The notes under the pieces were generated by a model, which was given only the letters and a program-made list of their open reading frames with translations, made no database searches and had not been told where the DNA came from. Shown one piece after another: positions 46,601 through 60,264 of a DNA stretch of 64,000 bases (position 1 is its first letter; every line of letters starts with the position of its first letter). A program made the position numbers and the translations under genes. Source of the DNA: Circinella umbellata (Eukaryota > Mucoromycota > Mucoromycetes > Mucorales > Lichtheimiaceae); contig JAIWNF010000005.1 of NCBI GenBank assembly GCA_025093555.1, positions 1,054,001 to 1,118,000 of the forward strand, in the 5' to 3' direction.

Positions 46601-49600
46601 CCTCTTGTATCAATGCAGCAACTTGTTCTAAACGAGCTTGTACCACATTAGCATTTTCACCGTGTGTCTTTTGCAACCGACTCGTATTAACTGCATCATA
46701 AAGAGATGTAATGGATCTTCGCACTTGAACAGCACTTTCTGCCACGCTGTCCAGCCGTTCCTTGATGTTTGTTGTTGTACTGCTGTCATTAGATAACTTC
46801 ATAGCATCCTTTTGCAACTGTTCATAATCGCGCGATTCAAGTTCATCTACTTGTTTTTGCCATTGGGATATTTGTTCATCCGTGATAGTCAGTGTGTCTG
46901 CATCCTCAATCGTTTTTTCCAACTTTTTGAATGTCAACAGAAGTTTTTGAGCACGTTCTTGAATTTCTGCCGGAACCAATGCTGCCATTAAAATATCTTT
47001 TGTGCGGGCTGTTTCATCTATTAAATCGTCCCATGCTTTTTCGATTGCTGCTTGTTTATCCACTGGCATTTCGTCTTCTGAACAGACAGTTGCACATTTG
47101 TCAAAAGCAGTCTTGAGAGTCGTCATTGCATTTTCATTGACGAAGCAACATGTGGATTGTATACTATCAGTCAAACTGATACCATCACGTAAACCTGGTA
47201 TATTACAATATGGCTCCGCATGTTCCCGTGCTTTGAACAACATCCCATTACGTGTATCAATCCACTCCCTACACGTTTCCAACTCTTTACAATATGCTTC
47301 GATAGCCATCTTCCGCCGAGAAATATTTTCCTTAGACTCTAGCAACTTTTCCATACCTTCAATCAATCCAGCCAATCGTCTACTCTTGATTTCAATTGTA
47401 TCACGTACCAACGCATTCATGACATCATCTTTGACATGCTGTTGCGTCAGATCTAATGATAATTCTGAATAGACTTCTCGTCGTGTTGGATAAGGAACTT
47501 TAGAAGATATATCACGATCGATGGTTTGTACATTAGATTCCAATTCTTGAATACGATTAAATGTACGGACACCTGTTTCTTCGTCGTTATTTCTGTTGTT
47601 GTTGTTTTTGTCTCTAGTTAACATTGCAATTTCTTCGCGGATTTGCTCGGCTGACTGTTCCAATGCGGCAGTATGATTCAAAAATTCAACCATCAAACAT
47701 CGCTGTGCAACAATACCTTCAGCAAAGGCTAGATCAAGTGGAATACGTTTTTGGAGTTTATCAAGGTGCTGCATTTTAGCATTAAGTGCATCTGAAACAA
47801 GTAACATGTTCGTTGACGCTGTTGACGATGCTTCACGTAATTCGTTCAAATCGTTCAGTACTTGATCGATCACTTTGTCACAATGCTGTCTATACTGTTC
47901 GTTTAAATTCATCCATGCATCTCTTAATTCATCATTACTGTAATTGTAGTCAGTAGCAATTGATGTTGCATTTGTTGTTGATGACGCAGATGTTGCTGTC
48001 CATCGTGCACGATCTTCAATAAACCGATCCACACTTTCTTGATGTTTTTCCAACCAGGTTAACGAACCTTGTAATCGATCATCAAATGACAGTCGTTGCC
48101 GTACCAAATCCAACTCCTTAGATCGCGCACTCAAATTCTCTTCAAAACGATTTGTTGCTCGGTTCAATGACTCCATCCATGCTTCAATATGATCAGGCGT
48201 TGCCATGGGCCGTGCTAATTTTGCAAAATACTTAACAAATGTGTCATAGCTTTGTTCAATCTCTGGTAACGTATCCATCATAAACTTGTCTTTTTGCTGA
48301 ATTAAATCGTCCCATTCAGCTTCCAGTTGCTCAACATGTTGGTGACCAAAATCATCTTGAGCAATCCATCTGTTCTTATTGGTATTAAATGCACGTAATT
48401 GTTCGCTCATTTTTTCGAGTTGGTCTCTACCAGCTTGTAATTTCTTTTGCCAAGTAATACGTTTGGATGCAGCTTCCATTGTCACTCTATGATCTGCGAA
48501 GGAATGTTTAAGCTGTTCCAAATTACTCATAACTTCACCAAGACGTCGTACAGGAACAGTAATATCCACAGACTTGATATCGGCTTTACTTGTTGACTCC
48601 ATAAGATTGGCTATTTTGTCATGTAATTCTTTCAGTCGCACCATTTCAAATTGCTTTAGTGTTCCCACTAACACACCATGTTTGTTTTCCAAATCATGCA
48701 TTAACTCATCTGAAATAGTGGTAACAAATGTTGCATTATCCGCAGTAATGTCAATATGTTGTTGCTTAAGTTGAGCTGCTTGTGCATCAATCCATGATTT
48801 TAATTCAGAAGCCTCATTATCATATTCTCCAGCCAATGTCTTGGAATGATTGGCACGATGATATGCTTCGAGCAATTGATCAATAGATTCTCGTAATCCC
48901 TGCAACTCGTCCATTTTTCGATCAAGCAATGCTTTAATTTGTGCCTTGATTTGAGCATTGTAATTTGCCGTTTCGGTAGGTTGTAATGAACGTAAAAGAC
49001 CTGATCCATTATAAGCTGGATATGGCATGATCTGACCACACTCTTGCCAAATGGCATCAATCGCTTGTCGAAATGATTGCGCACGTGATACCACCAAGTG
49101 AGCTTCTTGATCTTCCATAATACGACGTGTCATTTTGGTGATAGCATCCCGAATCTTTTCACCGTCCCGCTGAGCATCTTGAACACGTAAAAGAAATTCA
49201 GTAATAATAGACCGTTGAGTCATTAATTCAGTGGTGTATGTTAACAAATGTTGCAAATCCTTGTATTTTTGTTCGACTTCTCCTTGTTTATCCGTTAAAA
49301 ATTGAAGCGTCGTAACATCCGGTACATTACCACTTCCATTACTTCTTATGCTAATGCCGCTTTGGTTACTGTAGTTGCGCACCATTTGTACTTGCATATC
49401 GGTATACTTTTCAACGAAAGTCTGATGCATATCCGATAATCCAGACATGTGGCGTTCACCAATCTCCATCACACGGTCCTGGAGCAGTTGAACAGCTTGT
49501 GCATTTTCATTGTCATGAGCATAGGATGGTTTATCCACATCTTCTCTACTTGGATCAAAACGCGCCCTTTTAATACATAAGTCCCAAATCTTGCGTCCAG

Positions 49601-52600
49601 CAGTCAAAATCAAATGGTTCGATCGGGTCCAACTACCTTGCCAACAAATATATCGTTTTACCATGTCCATATGAAATGCACGTTGCGAAAGAATTTGCTG
49701 TAGCTGTTGGTGAGCTCCTTCAAGACATTCAATACTGCTCACCAATGAATGCCGGTCAACAGATACTGCATTAGAAGTATCAATATCATCTTCCAATTCT
49801 CGTACTTCTTGAAGAACTGTGGCGAGATCTTCTTGTTCGATTTGTGCCAAACGAGTAGCAATACCATCACGCTCCTTTTCCATTCGAGTAACTTCTTCTT
49901 CATCCATATCACTCATATTGGCGTGATCACAAATATCAATTTTAGTCTTGTTGAGTGTTCGAGTACGTTCTTCCATCCATGCGGCCAAACGTGCCATCTT
50001 ATCATAGGCTCCCTTGGACCGTTGATGAAGTGACAGAATATATTGTCGACTAGCTAAAAGTTGATCCAAACCATCAGCCAAGAGTGCTAAAGACATACCA
50101 TAAGCGCTGATAGTACTTTTGATCGATTCATTGGCAACCTGATTGTTTTGTTCATCACCGGTGCCAATCGCTGTACTCATAATAGGTGCATCAGGATAAG
50201 GAACTTGAGCGGCAAAATGAGTAATTAAATAGGCGGATCGCTCCTTGAACACTTGAACTTTTTCAGCAAACATTTCTTCTTCATTGATATTGACCATGAA
50301 ACCACCTCCACCATGATTACGACTAATGGTACCATCACCATTATCACCGCTGGTGGTTGTTTCCATCATGGCTTGACGTAGCGTTTCGCCCTGATCTTTA
50401 ATCTGTCGGAATTGACCTACCACTTCCATGACCTTGAGATGTTGTTCCACAACTTTACGACAAAATGCACATCGCTTCATCAAATCTTCAAATGCCTTTT
50501 CGAACCCTTCTTGACGTTTTTCCAAATAATCGGGTAAATCATCTGCGCTAGAATGATTCAATTCATCCATTTCTTGATATGCATCCAATACGTGCGAATA
50601 ATCTTCTTGATCAAAATCAGCAATTTTTCGTTCCAAATATACCAATGTTTGGATGACTTCTTCAATACTTGTTGAAGGTAAAGAAGACGCATCTCCTTCA
50701 TTATCTCCAGTATTTTCAGACCAACGTGCACTCGCGTGTAAGAATACATTCATTTCTTCATCAGTGGACGCGACCCATTTGACAGCATCGGCGAATAGAT
50801 TTTCCCATTGAATTCGTAACATGAGCATATCCAATAAAATAGATCGATTACCAAGTAAATGCATCAATCGATTGAGCATGTTAAGCGTCGTCAACGTGAT
50901 TTCAATGGTAGATGTATCGGCTGGACTTAAATCCTTTTCTCGTTCAGCACCGGTTAGTGTCTTGACATGGGTACGTAATCGAGTCATATCATCTGCATCA
51001 AATTTTTCGATCTCTTCACGAAGCGTTTGATGTTCATCGTATAAAATCTTGATTTTTCCATCTGAAAGAGAAAGTTGTATACTGAGAGGATCAACATCAT
51101 CCATAAGGCCATCCCGTTGTTCAATGATATCAATACGTTCTGCAATCCATTTTCGAATACGCTGCGCTTCGATAAACCATACTCGAACTTGTTCAACCCA
51201 GTTGCATACCGTTTCGTATTTTCCTTGAATTTTTTGTAGATGATTAACATAATACCAACGATTGTCGTGCTTGTCGTTGCTGTTGACATCAATTTCTTCT
51301 GTTGTTACTTTTGATGAAAGTGAAAGTGGTGGTGATGATGGTTGTTGTTGCTGTTGACCATCGGTATCAACCTCTGCTGTGACAAGCAAATCTCTGTATT
51401 CTTCTCGGACGGCTTGAACTGTGGATCGAGCTACATTCACTCGGTTTTCAAGTTCTTTAATAGCATCTTCGGTGACAGATTTCGTACTATCGTTTAATGT
51501 TTTGCGTACAATTTCGAGTTCATCATTTATAGCACGTGTGATATCAGCAAAGGAAACACCTCGTTTATACTGTTGACAATCATTTTTGGAATCAGACAAG
51601 GATTTTATGAAATTATCATGTCGTTTCTGTAATCTTGTATATTGTGCGGAAACAATCCTCATGGCAGGCGCACATAAATCACGTGCCAATTGTTCAAATG
51701 ATTTCCAAGTATTTTCATCAAATGTATCCGTTGAAGAAACTAATTCAGCAATCGACGACTCATATGTATCTACAGATTCATTTGAGCCTTCCTCCAAAGG
51801 TTGTAAAGGGTAAGCAACATCGGATCCATCCGAACTCTTTTTAATGATGGTTGGATACGCACTATCCAAAGATTCTTTTAAAGCAGTCATCTCTTTTTCA
51901 ACCGAAGCGGCACGTTGTTGAAATCGTTTGGCATCATCCCCACCTTCTTTCCAATCACAATGTAATGTTGAAAGACTGTCGGCGGTAGAATCCATTAACT
52001 CCATAAAATCAGCCCACTGCTGTTCGAGATCATTATAAATGGATGTTGCTTCTGCTTGTATCCGCTGTTGCTCATTGTTACTAGTAATCGTATTATCATC
52101 ATTTTCAATTTGTTGTAGTTCGCTGGAATGGAGTTTTTGACGTTTTGCGTTAATAGAGTCGAGTAGTATACGTTGCCCATCTGCTTGTTCTCGAATAGCA
52201 TCAAATGCAAGCATGCGTTGAGTAATAGCTTCTGTAGAATTGATTTCATCTTTAGTCATGGCCTCAACAGCAGGTGAAAAGGAGGATATAAATGTTGCAA
52301 GCGCATCAGAATCAGATAATAAATCATCAAAAATTGGGCTATTATTGGAGATGTCGCTAGGTAAATCAGAAGACGCCGGTTTTGCTTCTGCTTTATCTTG
52401 TTCCTCGCCATTGTTATTGTTGTTATTGTCATTGTCATTTTTGCTATGTTTCTCATCCACCTCCATATTTCCGACTGTTTCCAGCGCTAATAATATTTTT
52501 TAAAAAAAATTGGTCAATTATGTTATACATACCTAAAAGCAATTGAATTAACAGCAACTTTTTTCTTTTTTTACCTTTAGATGTATTTTGTTCTTCGTCT

Positions 52601-54089
52601 TCATTTTGTTCTTCTATCAATGGACCCACATCATTCTGGTGATATAGTCCTAAGAATTTCAATAAATCTGAAATACAAACTGCACGCTGTTTCCTTGCAG
52701 AATCATTATTCTGTTGTGATTGCTTTTTTTGTGTGAATGACATGACCTTATAAAATTCGGTAACGTACATCATTACACTTGGTTCATGAGGATAATCCAC
52801 ATCCGTAAGGTCTTCTGGTTCCAAATATCGTGGTATATTCATTTGTTCCGAGGCAATATCAAACGATGTAGTCAGCAATCGATGCCATGTTTGTTGATTC
52901 CATTCTGATGCTGTTTTTAAATAGGTATCAAATAATTCTGGTATCATATTTGGATCATGTCGATGAATCAATAAACAAAAGGCAACACCATTTCTCCATG
53001 ATCTTGAGAAATCTTGAATAGATGGAATAATATTGGCCATTACATAATCATGTAATTGAATTCGTACCCATCGTAATAATGCCAATTTAGCCTCTGTTGC
53101 GCTACTACTGGATGCTTTTTCTCCTCCAACCATTGCATTGTTGTGATTATTGTTATTATTATTTCGTAAAGCTCGTTGTGCAGCAGATGATAATAAAGAT
53201 GATTTTTGTTGTGGTTGAGTAGAGGATGCTGTTAATGATGGTAATGGTGACGAAGGTGCTGTTTTAGATATTGATGATGAAGGTGACACAAGTAATTCAT
53301 TATCATGCTGAAATAGTAAATTTATGTTTCTTTTTTTTAGTAACCCATAAAAAAATAATAAATTCCCCTTCTTTTTTAATGGTTTTTTTTTTTTACCTCA
53401 ATAAAAGACGTGATTGATTTATCGTCCAAAATTAAATGAATATGATATTTTAGCATAATAAAGTAAATCAATGCTAAAGTCTTTTTTAAATCACCATTTA
53501 CAATCGGCTCATTTCCAATATCAGGTACTTCTCCCAAGAATTGCGATTCAAGAAATGAAAGTGCTTGAGCAACATTGGATAATTGATGAATTCTCATGTT
53601 TCCCCTCTCTGGTTTCGGTGTAATAATCATTCCTTCTTCAACTTTTTGGTCTTGTTGTTTCTCCTTATTAACTACTACAGATAAGAGTTTGAGGAGCCGT
53701 TTTCCATCCCTGAGATCAGTTTCCATATTCTCGATATGATCATCTGCTATTGACAGCTGAGCATTCACCCATTTGGTCAAAGTTCGTTTTTGTATTTCCT
53801 GGTAATCAATACTAAGGTTTCGACTCGTATCTTCTTCTGAATTCGTTTGTTGCCCATGACGACGATGACGATTGGATGATATACTGTTAGTTAATTTCAT
53901 AGAACTGGATGTCTCGCGTAAAACTAACGATCGATTGGATCCAGAACGTTGCATTCCCCCAGTGATGGAATGTATATTTGAATAAGCAGTCGTTGTATTA
54001 TTACGAAGGGTGCTTGAATTTGATGGTGAGATTATTACATTGGGCGATGACAACGTGCTATTATTATTGTTGCTAGTGTTATTGCTCAT
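43640..54089 (-). CDS. Spectraplakin-like giant: tandem CH domains, spectrin-like rod, GAR domain
   Basis: Predicted actin-microtubule cross-linker of about 3,358 residues. Exons: 54089-53397, 53307-52575, 52486-44270 (8,217 nt), 44174-44156 (19-nt microexon), 44054-43640; every junction closes in phase. CH1 is about 98-217 (KRTLTKWVNAQL, LRDGKRLLKLLSVV, LKKTLALIYFIMLKY). CH2 is about 303-420 (KLALLRWVRIQL, FSRSWRNGVAFCLLIHRHDP, EPSVMMYVTEFYKVM). From about 480 to 3060 lies an acidic helical rod with Trp at repeat-like spacing (AQRIRKWIAERI, MARLAAWMEERTR, EWIDTRNGMLF, HIEAWMESLNRA), as in spectrin repeats. An Arg/Ser-rich linker contains TPIP (about 3141; 44481-44492), a fit to the S/TxIP EB1-binding motif. 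The GAR (Gas2) domain is about 3158-3230 (ELGRIVNENLYRVKV, KYWFGE, LVMVRVGGGWQELSQFL). A basic, Ser-rich tail ends it. CH-CH-rod-GAR is the animal ACF7/dystonin/Shot plan, without plakin or EF-hand parts. Confidence 0.93.
44156..44174 (-). other. 19-nt microexon of the spectraplakin-like gene
   Basis: Flanked by aaag (acceptor side) and gtaagt (donor side). It encodes the last part of the GAR domain, WQELS. The phase (1 base in, 2 bases out) matches both neighbours exactly, and the joined protein reads RVGGGWQELSQFLRAHK, the expected end of a Gas2-related domain. Confidence 0.85.
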
Positions 54090-56335
54090 GGTGATATTAT
54101 TATAGGTATAATTATATTTTGTATTGCGTACTTTGTGGTTGTTGTATTATATATATATATATATATTATATGGTGTGTGTAAGTGTATGTATGATAAACC
54201 TTGTTTTCTTTTTTCTTTTTTCAGCTGTTGTCTTTTTTTTTGTGTTGCTCCGTATAGCTAAACACCAACGACTATATTAAACACACGCACGCACGTAGAC
54301 ACGCAAGTAGTTTGTGTCTTTCAATTGATTCACGAATCAAGCGATAAAGAACGAGAGAAAGAAGGGGGGAAAGAAGTTAAATAAAAAGACAGAGAAGAAA
54401 AGCGCACTCTTCAGAAGCACTTATTTCTTCTTTTTTTTTTGCCCGCAAAGAAAAATAACAAGAAATAAGAATGTGAGTGCAATGAAAATGTATGCTGTGG
54501 AAGTATTTTTTTGGGGGGAGGGAAGGAAATCAAAGAGAGGAGTGAGAGCAAGCAAAAAAAGGGGGGTGGGACACTGTTGGCGCGTTTTATTTTTAATCAT
54601 AAGGAAAATCGAGGTTCAAAAATTTTATTGTAATTTTTGACATTACATTCTATTATTATATAACTAATATATAATGCCCCTTCCTTTATACTTTTAAGGA
54701 GGTATATGGATATCTTAATATATAATAATCATGTATATTTATCTTTGTATGTGTGTTGATATATACGAAAGAATGAAAAAGAAGTATTCATATAACTTAT
54801 CCACCATTTTTTTTATCGTTCAAATATCATAGTAGGTAGATTTAAGTAATAAAAATCATTTCGCGTAACAGCTATTAGAGTAATATGAAACTGATAACTT
54901 TATTTATAGTTTATACAAGTGTAGCGATATTTATCATCATAAAGAGATGTTCTTACATATGAGGGGTCGGAGACTGTGAGAAAGGGAAGAGGAAAAGTAA
55001 GAATCTGTACAGTCTAAACAAACAAATAAATGTCAAATTATTAACAAGGAAATGGAGAAAACAAACAAACAACAAACTTGTCTTAAAATAGAAAAGCAAT
55101 ATATTGATTGTTTTTGTGAGAAAAGAAAGTTATTAATCATGATCGTTGTTAGATACCAATGAACATTAGATAATGAGTTATGATAGAATTTTTTAATAAT
55201 ACAGTCAAGTATTCAGAATATAAGATATAAAACTTGAAACTAGAAACTAGACTATTACTTGCTGATTTCCTGCAATAACTTTTATAATGGACACACCTTT
55301 CCCCCCCCCCTTTATTAGCGACAAGCCGTTTCTCCGGTCTTATTAAATAAAAATATAAATGTCGCCAAGAATATGAAGCACTATTTTTTTAAGCAACTTC
55401 TTTTATGGATAGCGTCTAACTTTGCTAAGCAAGTATTGAGGCGTCAATAATATAAAGCAAAGACTATACGTATTATCTAGAGACGAGTAAAAGGCATGTT
55501 ATTTTACAATTATGTATCGGTCATTTAAGAACGGAGGCTTTTTTGAAGTCAAAGGAAAAAAGAAGGGGGGGGGAGAGGGAGAGAATATAATGCATTTATT
55601 ACTACGCAGTGTTCCCTTTATTCTTATTCCTTGCCTACGAATCCTTTGCCTAAGAAGAACATAACCGAGATCTAAGTTTCTGCAGTTACAAAGTCTTTCG
55701 ATTATTATTATCAATACATTTCAAACAAGAGACATTGGCTTTATACGCAATTTCTATACACATGTACATATACAACATACAGTACATCTACCCAAGTGTT
55801 AACATCTGTCTACCATTCCAGAAGAGTCCATAAACAAGATATCAATTCTAGCCAATCCGTGCAATATTTAGAGAATAATTTCATCCGCAGTTATGACAAG
55901 ATTATAACAATATAGTTTGATCTATATATCCTGATAAATCGTACCTTTAATTAACTATGGATCTTTATATATATCACCAAAGTAGTATTGCTACTAGGTA
56001 GCTACTGACGTTGGTAAATTATCCATTCTTAATGGATAACACGACCGCCCACCTAAATTTAAGTGCACATATCTACCCCCGTTTCATTGTCTATAAAGTC
56101 TATTCATCAAACTTTGAAGGATGGTTTTTATCTGATTTAGCAGGGTAGAGTTATTGAATAGTAGTATACGTCTAACAAAATGGATATCCATAGCGCGTCT
56201 AAAGTGTGATCATAGCAACGTATGTACCAGTCCACATACTGAATATGGTAACAAGATTTTTTACCCCACTCTTATTCCAAAAAAAAAAGCGATCGCTCTT
56301 GTCCACACGTTAATCTAGACTCAGTGGTAAATTAA
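54090..56335. other. Intergenic 5' of the giant gene; degraded coding traces at right
   Basis: 54090-54600 is the likely promoter region of the giant gene (TA run near 54150-54165, A/G-rich patches). Between about 55500 and 56335 the minus strand shows more broken protein-like pieces (for example QYVDWYIRCYDHTLDALWIS near 56230 and CNCRNLDLGYVLLRQRIR near 55660). They may be the tail of the relic at 56336-56915. Confidence 0.4.
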
Positions 56336-56915
56336 TTAAGTAATGAGGTTTTCTTCACCAAAAGCAAGCCATGTTTTGAATGTTGTTTTTTGCTTATATA
56401 GGTAATGAACATCACCATGGCTAGACAAGTTAGTATTATAATAGCCAATAGCCATCGGAAGATAGTTATTGTTGAATGAAATTGCTATTATGTAATGACT
56501 TGAAAGTACTTTTTTAATAAAAAAAATCAGGGTAATCTTGTTTCTACATGGTAAACCAACATAATAGCTGTTGTTGGCCTCGTTTTGATGATATAGATCC
56601 ACTTTTGCTTCTGTTCTTTTTGATAGACCTTAATTTTACGTCCAGGTTCTTATAAAAGTGTAGCTATCTTCTGATGTAGAGAAACATAGTTTGAGCCGTT
56701 TCCATGTTACCAAGATAATTTGATAGTCAAATTGATAGTCTCTTACATGGAGATAGCTACGACGGGTCAGCGTGATTAATTCAGTATTTGAATCACATAT
56801 ATCTAGAACACTACCATTAATGTTTTTATTAAGTGTTAAGTGCCAAATTAATAATGTATAGGGCAGCGTGATGCATTTACATTCTATAGATGTAAAGGGA
56901 TTTTCTCTCTCACAA
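56336..56915 (-). pseudogene. Gene relic of unknown family
   Basis: On the minus strand a single register runs about 190 codons from near 56915 to the TAA at 56336, interrupted only by two nearby TAA codons (around 56625-56635). The first 90 or so codons lack any ATG: they read ITLPYTLLIWHLTLNKN, then VLDICDSNTELITLTRRSYL, then VRDYQFDYQIILVTWKRLKL. The second part reads DLYHQNEANNSYYVGLPCRN and GDVHYLYKQKTTFKTWLAFG. Such a long register in AT-rich DNA is unlikely by chance. It lies directly upstream of and divergent from Prp28. No domain recognised. It could instead be an exon of an unannotated gene. Confidence 0.45.
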
Positions 56916-57046
56916 CTATGCTAAACAGGAAATTTTGTTATTCCGACGTTTTTCAATTTCTAAATAGTGTTTCGCAGCTTTTCTCTTTTTGTTTTTCTCT
57001 CTTAATAACTTTTTTTTCTTGAAAAAAAGAAAAAGAAAAAGAATAA

Positions 57047-58875
57047 ATGTCTGGATATCGTGCACGATCTCGTTCACCACCTAATTTCTACGACCGGAGA
57101 GATACACGTAGTGGACGTTATGACGATCGTAGTAGTCGACGTAGCGACCATGATCGAGACAGTAATAACAAACGACGTTATAGCGATGATAACAGAAATG
57201 GTAGATCTCGTCACGATGACGACTACTATAAGAAAAAAGAACATCAACCATCTGAAGAAAAAGAAAAAGAGCAACAATCAACCAAAAAACGTGTACCTGT
57301 TTCTATTGAAGAGTTAGTTAAACAAAAAGAAGAAGAGAAAAATGCAACCATTAAGGTAAAAAAAAACAGATCTTTATAAACAATTTACAGAAGGAAAAGA
57401 AGAAAAAGCTAATTACTATTTATTTATGAATATATATATATAGCCAAAGTTTTTAACCAAGGAAGAAAGAGCTAAATTAGCTTTAGAAAAACGACAAAAA
57501 GAAGTAGAAGAACAACGTAAAAGACAAGACCAAGAACGACGAGCAAGACAACAATTTGATATTAAAGCTGAGGATGAATATCGTAAAGTAATTCACGACG
57601 ATAGCAGAGGCAGAAGATATAACCGACATGATTCTCGACGAGAAGAAAGACGAAGGGAAAGAGAAATGTCGCCTGATGATCTTGATTCAGAAACTGGTTT
57701 GAATGAAAAAGAAAAGCAAGCCATTCGGGTAAGTTTTCTTTAATAAAAAAAACTATGTATTATTATTATTATTATTATTATGTCTTATCCCATATTAAAA
57801 TAATCATCTAAATATTTATCTTCTTTAGGAACGGTATTTTGGTGGTGAGCGTAAAAAGAGAAAAATTAGACGTATGAATGAACGTAAATTTGTATTTGAC
57901 TGGGATACAACAGAAGATACCTCCTATGATTTCAATCCTCTTTATGCCAATCGTCATAGTGCTCAAATGTTTGGTCGTGGTCATATTGCTGGTGTCGATA
58001 TTAAAGAACAAAAGAAACAACGATCTAAATTTTACAATAAACTTCTTAATGACAGACAAACAGAAGAAGAACATCGTCGCACAAGGTATGTAAAGAACAA
58101 AAGCATACGTATACGTATATATATATATATATATATGAATACTAATTATCAATATTTGTTAACTGTTATCATTACAACGTAGAGAACTTATGGAGATGGA
58201 TAAGAAGAAGGAAGCCAAGAAGATGTGGGATGATCGACATTGGTCTGAAAAACCTTTTGAACAAATGCAAGAAAGAGATTGGCGTATTTTTAAAGAAGAT
58301 TTCAATATTTCAACTAAAGGTGGCAATATCCCTCGCCCTATCCGTTCTTGGTCTGAATCAAATCTACCTACCAAGGTACTTAAAGTTATTGAAGGTGTTG
58401 GTTATACTGAACCTACACCTATTCAAAGACAAACTATCCCCATTGGTGTTCAAAATCGAGATATTATTGGTATCGCTGAAACAGGTAGAGTATATGTATA
58501 TACATATCACCATCATCGTTAACATCAACATCAGTATGGCATAATAATAATTTATTTAATTTTTTGCTTTATAATAATTTAGGTTCCGGTAAAACTGCAT
58601 CGTTCGTTATTCCATTGTTAGTTTATATTTCTGATTTACCGAAGTTGGATGCGGACAATATGTCAGATGGTCCTTATGCCTTGATCATGGCACCTACCCG
58701 TGAATTAGCTCAGCAAATTGAACAAGAAACTTTGAAATTTGCCACTCCCATGGGTTTTAATTGTGTATCTATTGTTGGTGGTGTAAGTACCTTTTTTGTT
58801 AAATATATATATATATATATATTTCTATGTAGGCGCACGTATGTTAAATAACTAACTTTCTGTATCACTCTGTAC

Positions 58876-58910
<35 letters not shown>

Positions 58911-60098
58911 CACTCTATTGAAGAACAAGCATTCAATCTTCGTAATGGTGCCGAAATTATTATCGCTACACCGGGTCGTCTCAAGGATTGTTTAGATAGA
59001 CGTATTTTAGTTCTTAATCAATGTACATATGTCGTTATGGATGAAGCCGATCGTATGATTGATATGGGTTTTGAAGCCGATGTAAACTTTATTTTGGATG
59101 CTTTGCCAGTATCGAATTTGAAACCAGAGGATGAAGAGGGTATGATTATGGAACTGGATCGTGGTCGTAAATATCGACAAACAACCATGTTTTCAGCTAC
59201 AATGCCTCCTGCTGTTGAACGATTGGCCAAAAAATACTTAAGACGACCTGCCGTAGTTACTATCGGTACTGCTGGTCAAGCTGTTGAAACAGTTGAACAA
59301 CGTGTCGAAATGATTAATGATGAAAATAAGAAAAAGTATGTTTATTGTCATATATTTAGTTACAAAAAAATCAGAAATTCTAATTATTTTATTACTTTTT
59401 TTTTAGGAATCGTTTACTCGAATTACTCGAATCTGGTTTATATGAACCACCTATTATTATCTTTGTCAATCAAAAGAAAGGTGTGGATGTACTTGCAAAG
59501 GCGCTTAATAAATTGGGTTATCATGCTGTCACTCTTCATGGTGGTAAATCACAAGAACAAAGGTAAAAAAAATTACTATTATTATTTATCTAATTGATCA
59601 ATATAGGTAACTAACAATTCTTTTTTTTTCTTCTTTTTATATTTTAGAGAGGCTGCTTTACAACAATTAAAGACTGGTACTGCAGATGTTCTTGTAGCAA
59701 CTGATGTTGCGGGCCGTGGTATTGATGTCAAAAATGTATCTCTTGTTATCAATTATGATATGGCCAAAAGTATCGAAGGTAACTTATAATCTTATTTCTT
59801 TTGAACTGTTTAAGTAAAAAGATATATTGCTGCTTATTAACAAAAAATGATGATTGATTTTCTCCCATATATAGATTATACCCATCGTATTGGTCGTACA
59901 GGTCGTGCTGGTAAATCAGGTGTGGCTATTACTTTTCTTTCTAATAATGATACAGAAGTTATGTACGATCTTAGACAAATGCTCGCCAAATCGCCATTAT
60001 CTAAGGTTCCGAGTGAATTAGCTCATCATGAAGCTGCTCAAACAAAACCTGGTATTGTAAAAGCAAAGAAAAAACATGAAGAAACAATATTCCAGTAA
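57047..60098 (+). CDS. PRP28: DEAD-box RNA helicase Prp28 (U5 snRNP, DDX23 orthologue)
   Basis: Spliceosomal ATPase that displaces U1 from the 5' splice site so U6 can pair. Exons: 57047-57355, 57444-57728, 57829-58085, 58183-58484, 58583-58782, 58911-59335, 59407-59562, 59648-59778, 59875-60098; 762 residues, all phases exact. The N-terminus (1-60) is Arg/Ser/Asp-rich, like human DDX23. The Prp28-specific region has [26 protein letters not shown] and [20 protein letters not shown]. Helicase motifs: Q motif [20 protein letters not shown] (382-389), Ia PTRELAQQ, Ib TPGR, II DEAD (495-498), III SAT (546-548), [32 protein letters not shown] (692-701). All are intact. Introns 3, 5 and 8 carry TA or ATT repeats close to splice sites. 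Confidence 0.96.
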
Positions 60099-60148
60099 TA
60101 GATAAATTGTTACCATTATTATCATTGATATACGATCTCATTATTATC

Positions 60149-60186
<38 letters not shown>

Positions 60187-60228
60187 TAAAAGTAAGAAAA
60201 TAAAAATAAAACTGGAAGAAACAGAAAC

Positions 60229-60264
<36 letters not shown>

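Noticed and set aside
44417..52503. Numerous short ORFs on both strands inside the giant gene
   Set aside because: Shadows of the 8.2-kb exon, which has consistent coding composition and domain content.
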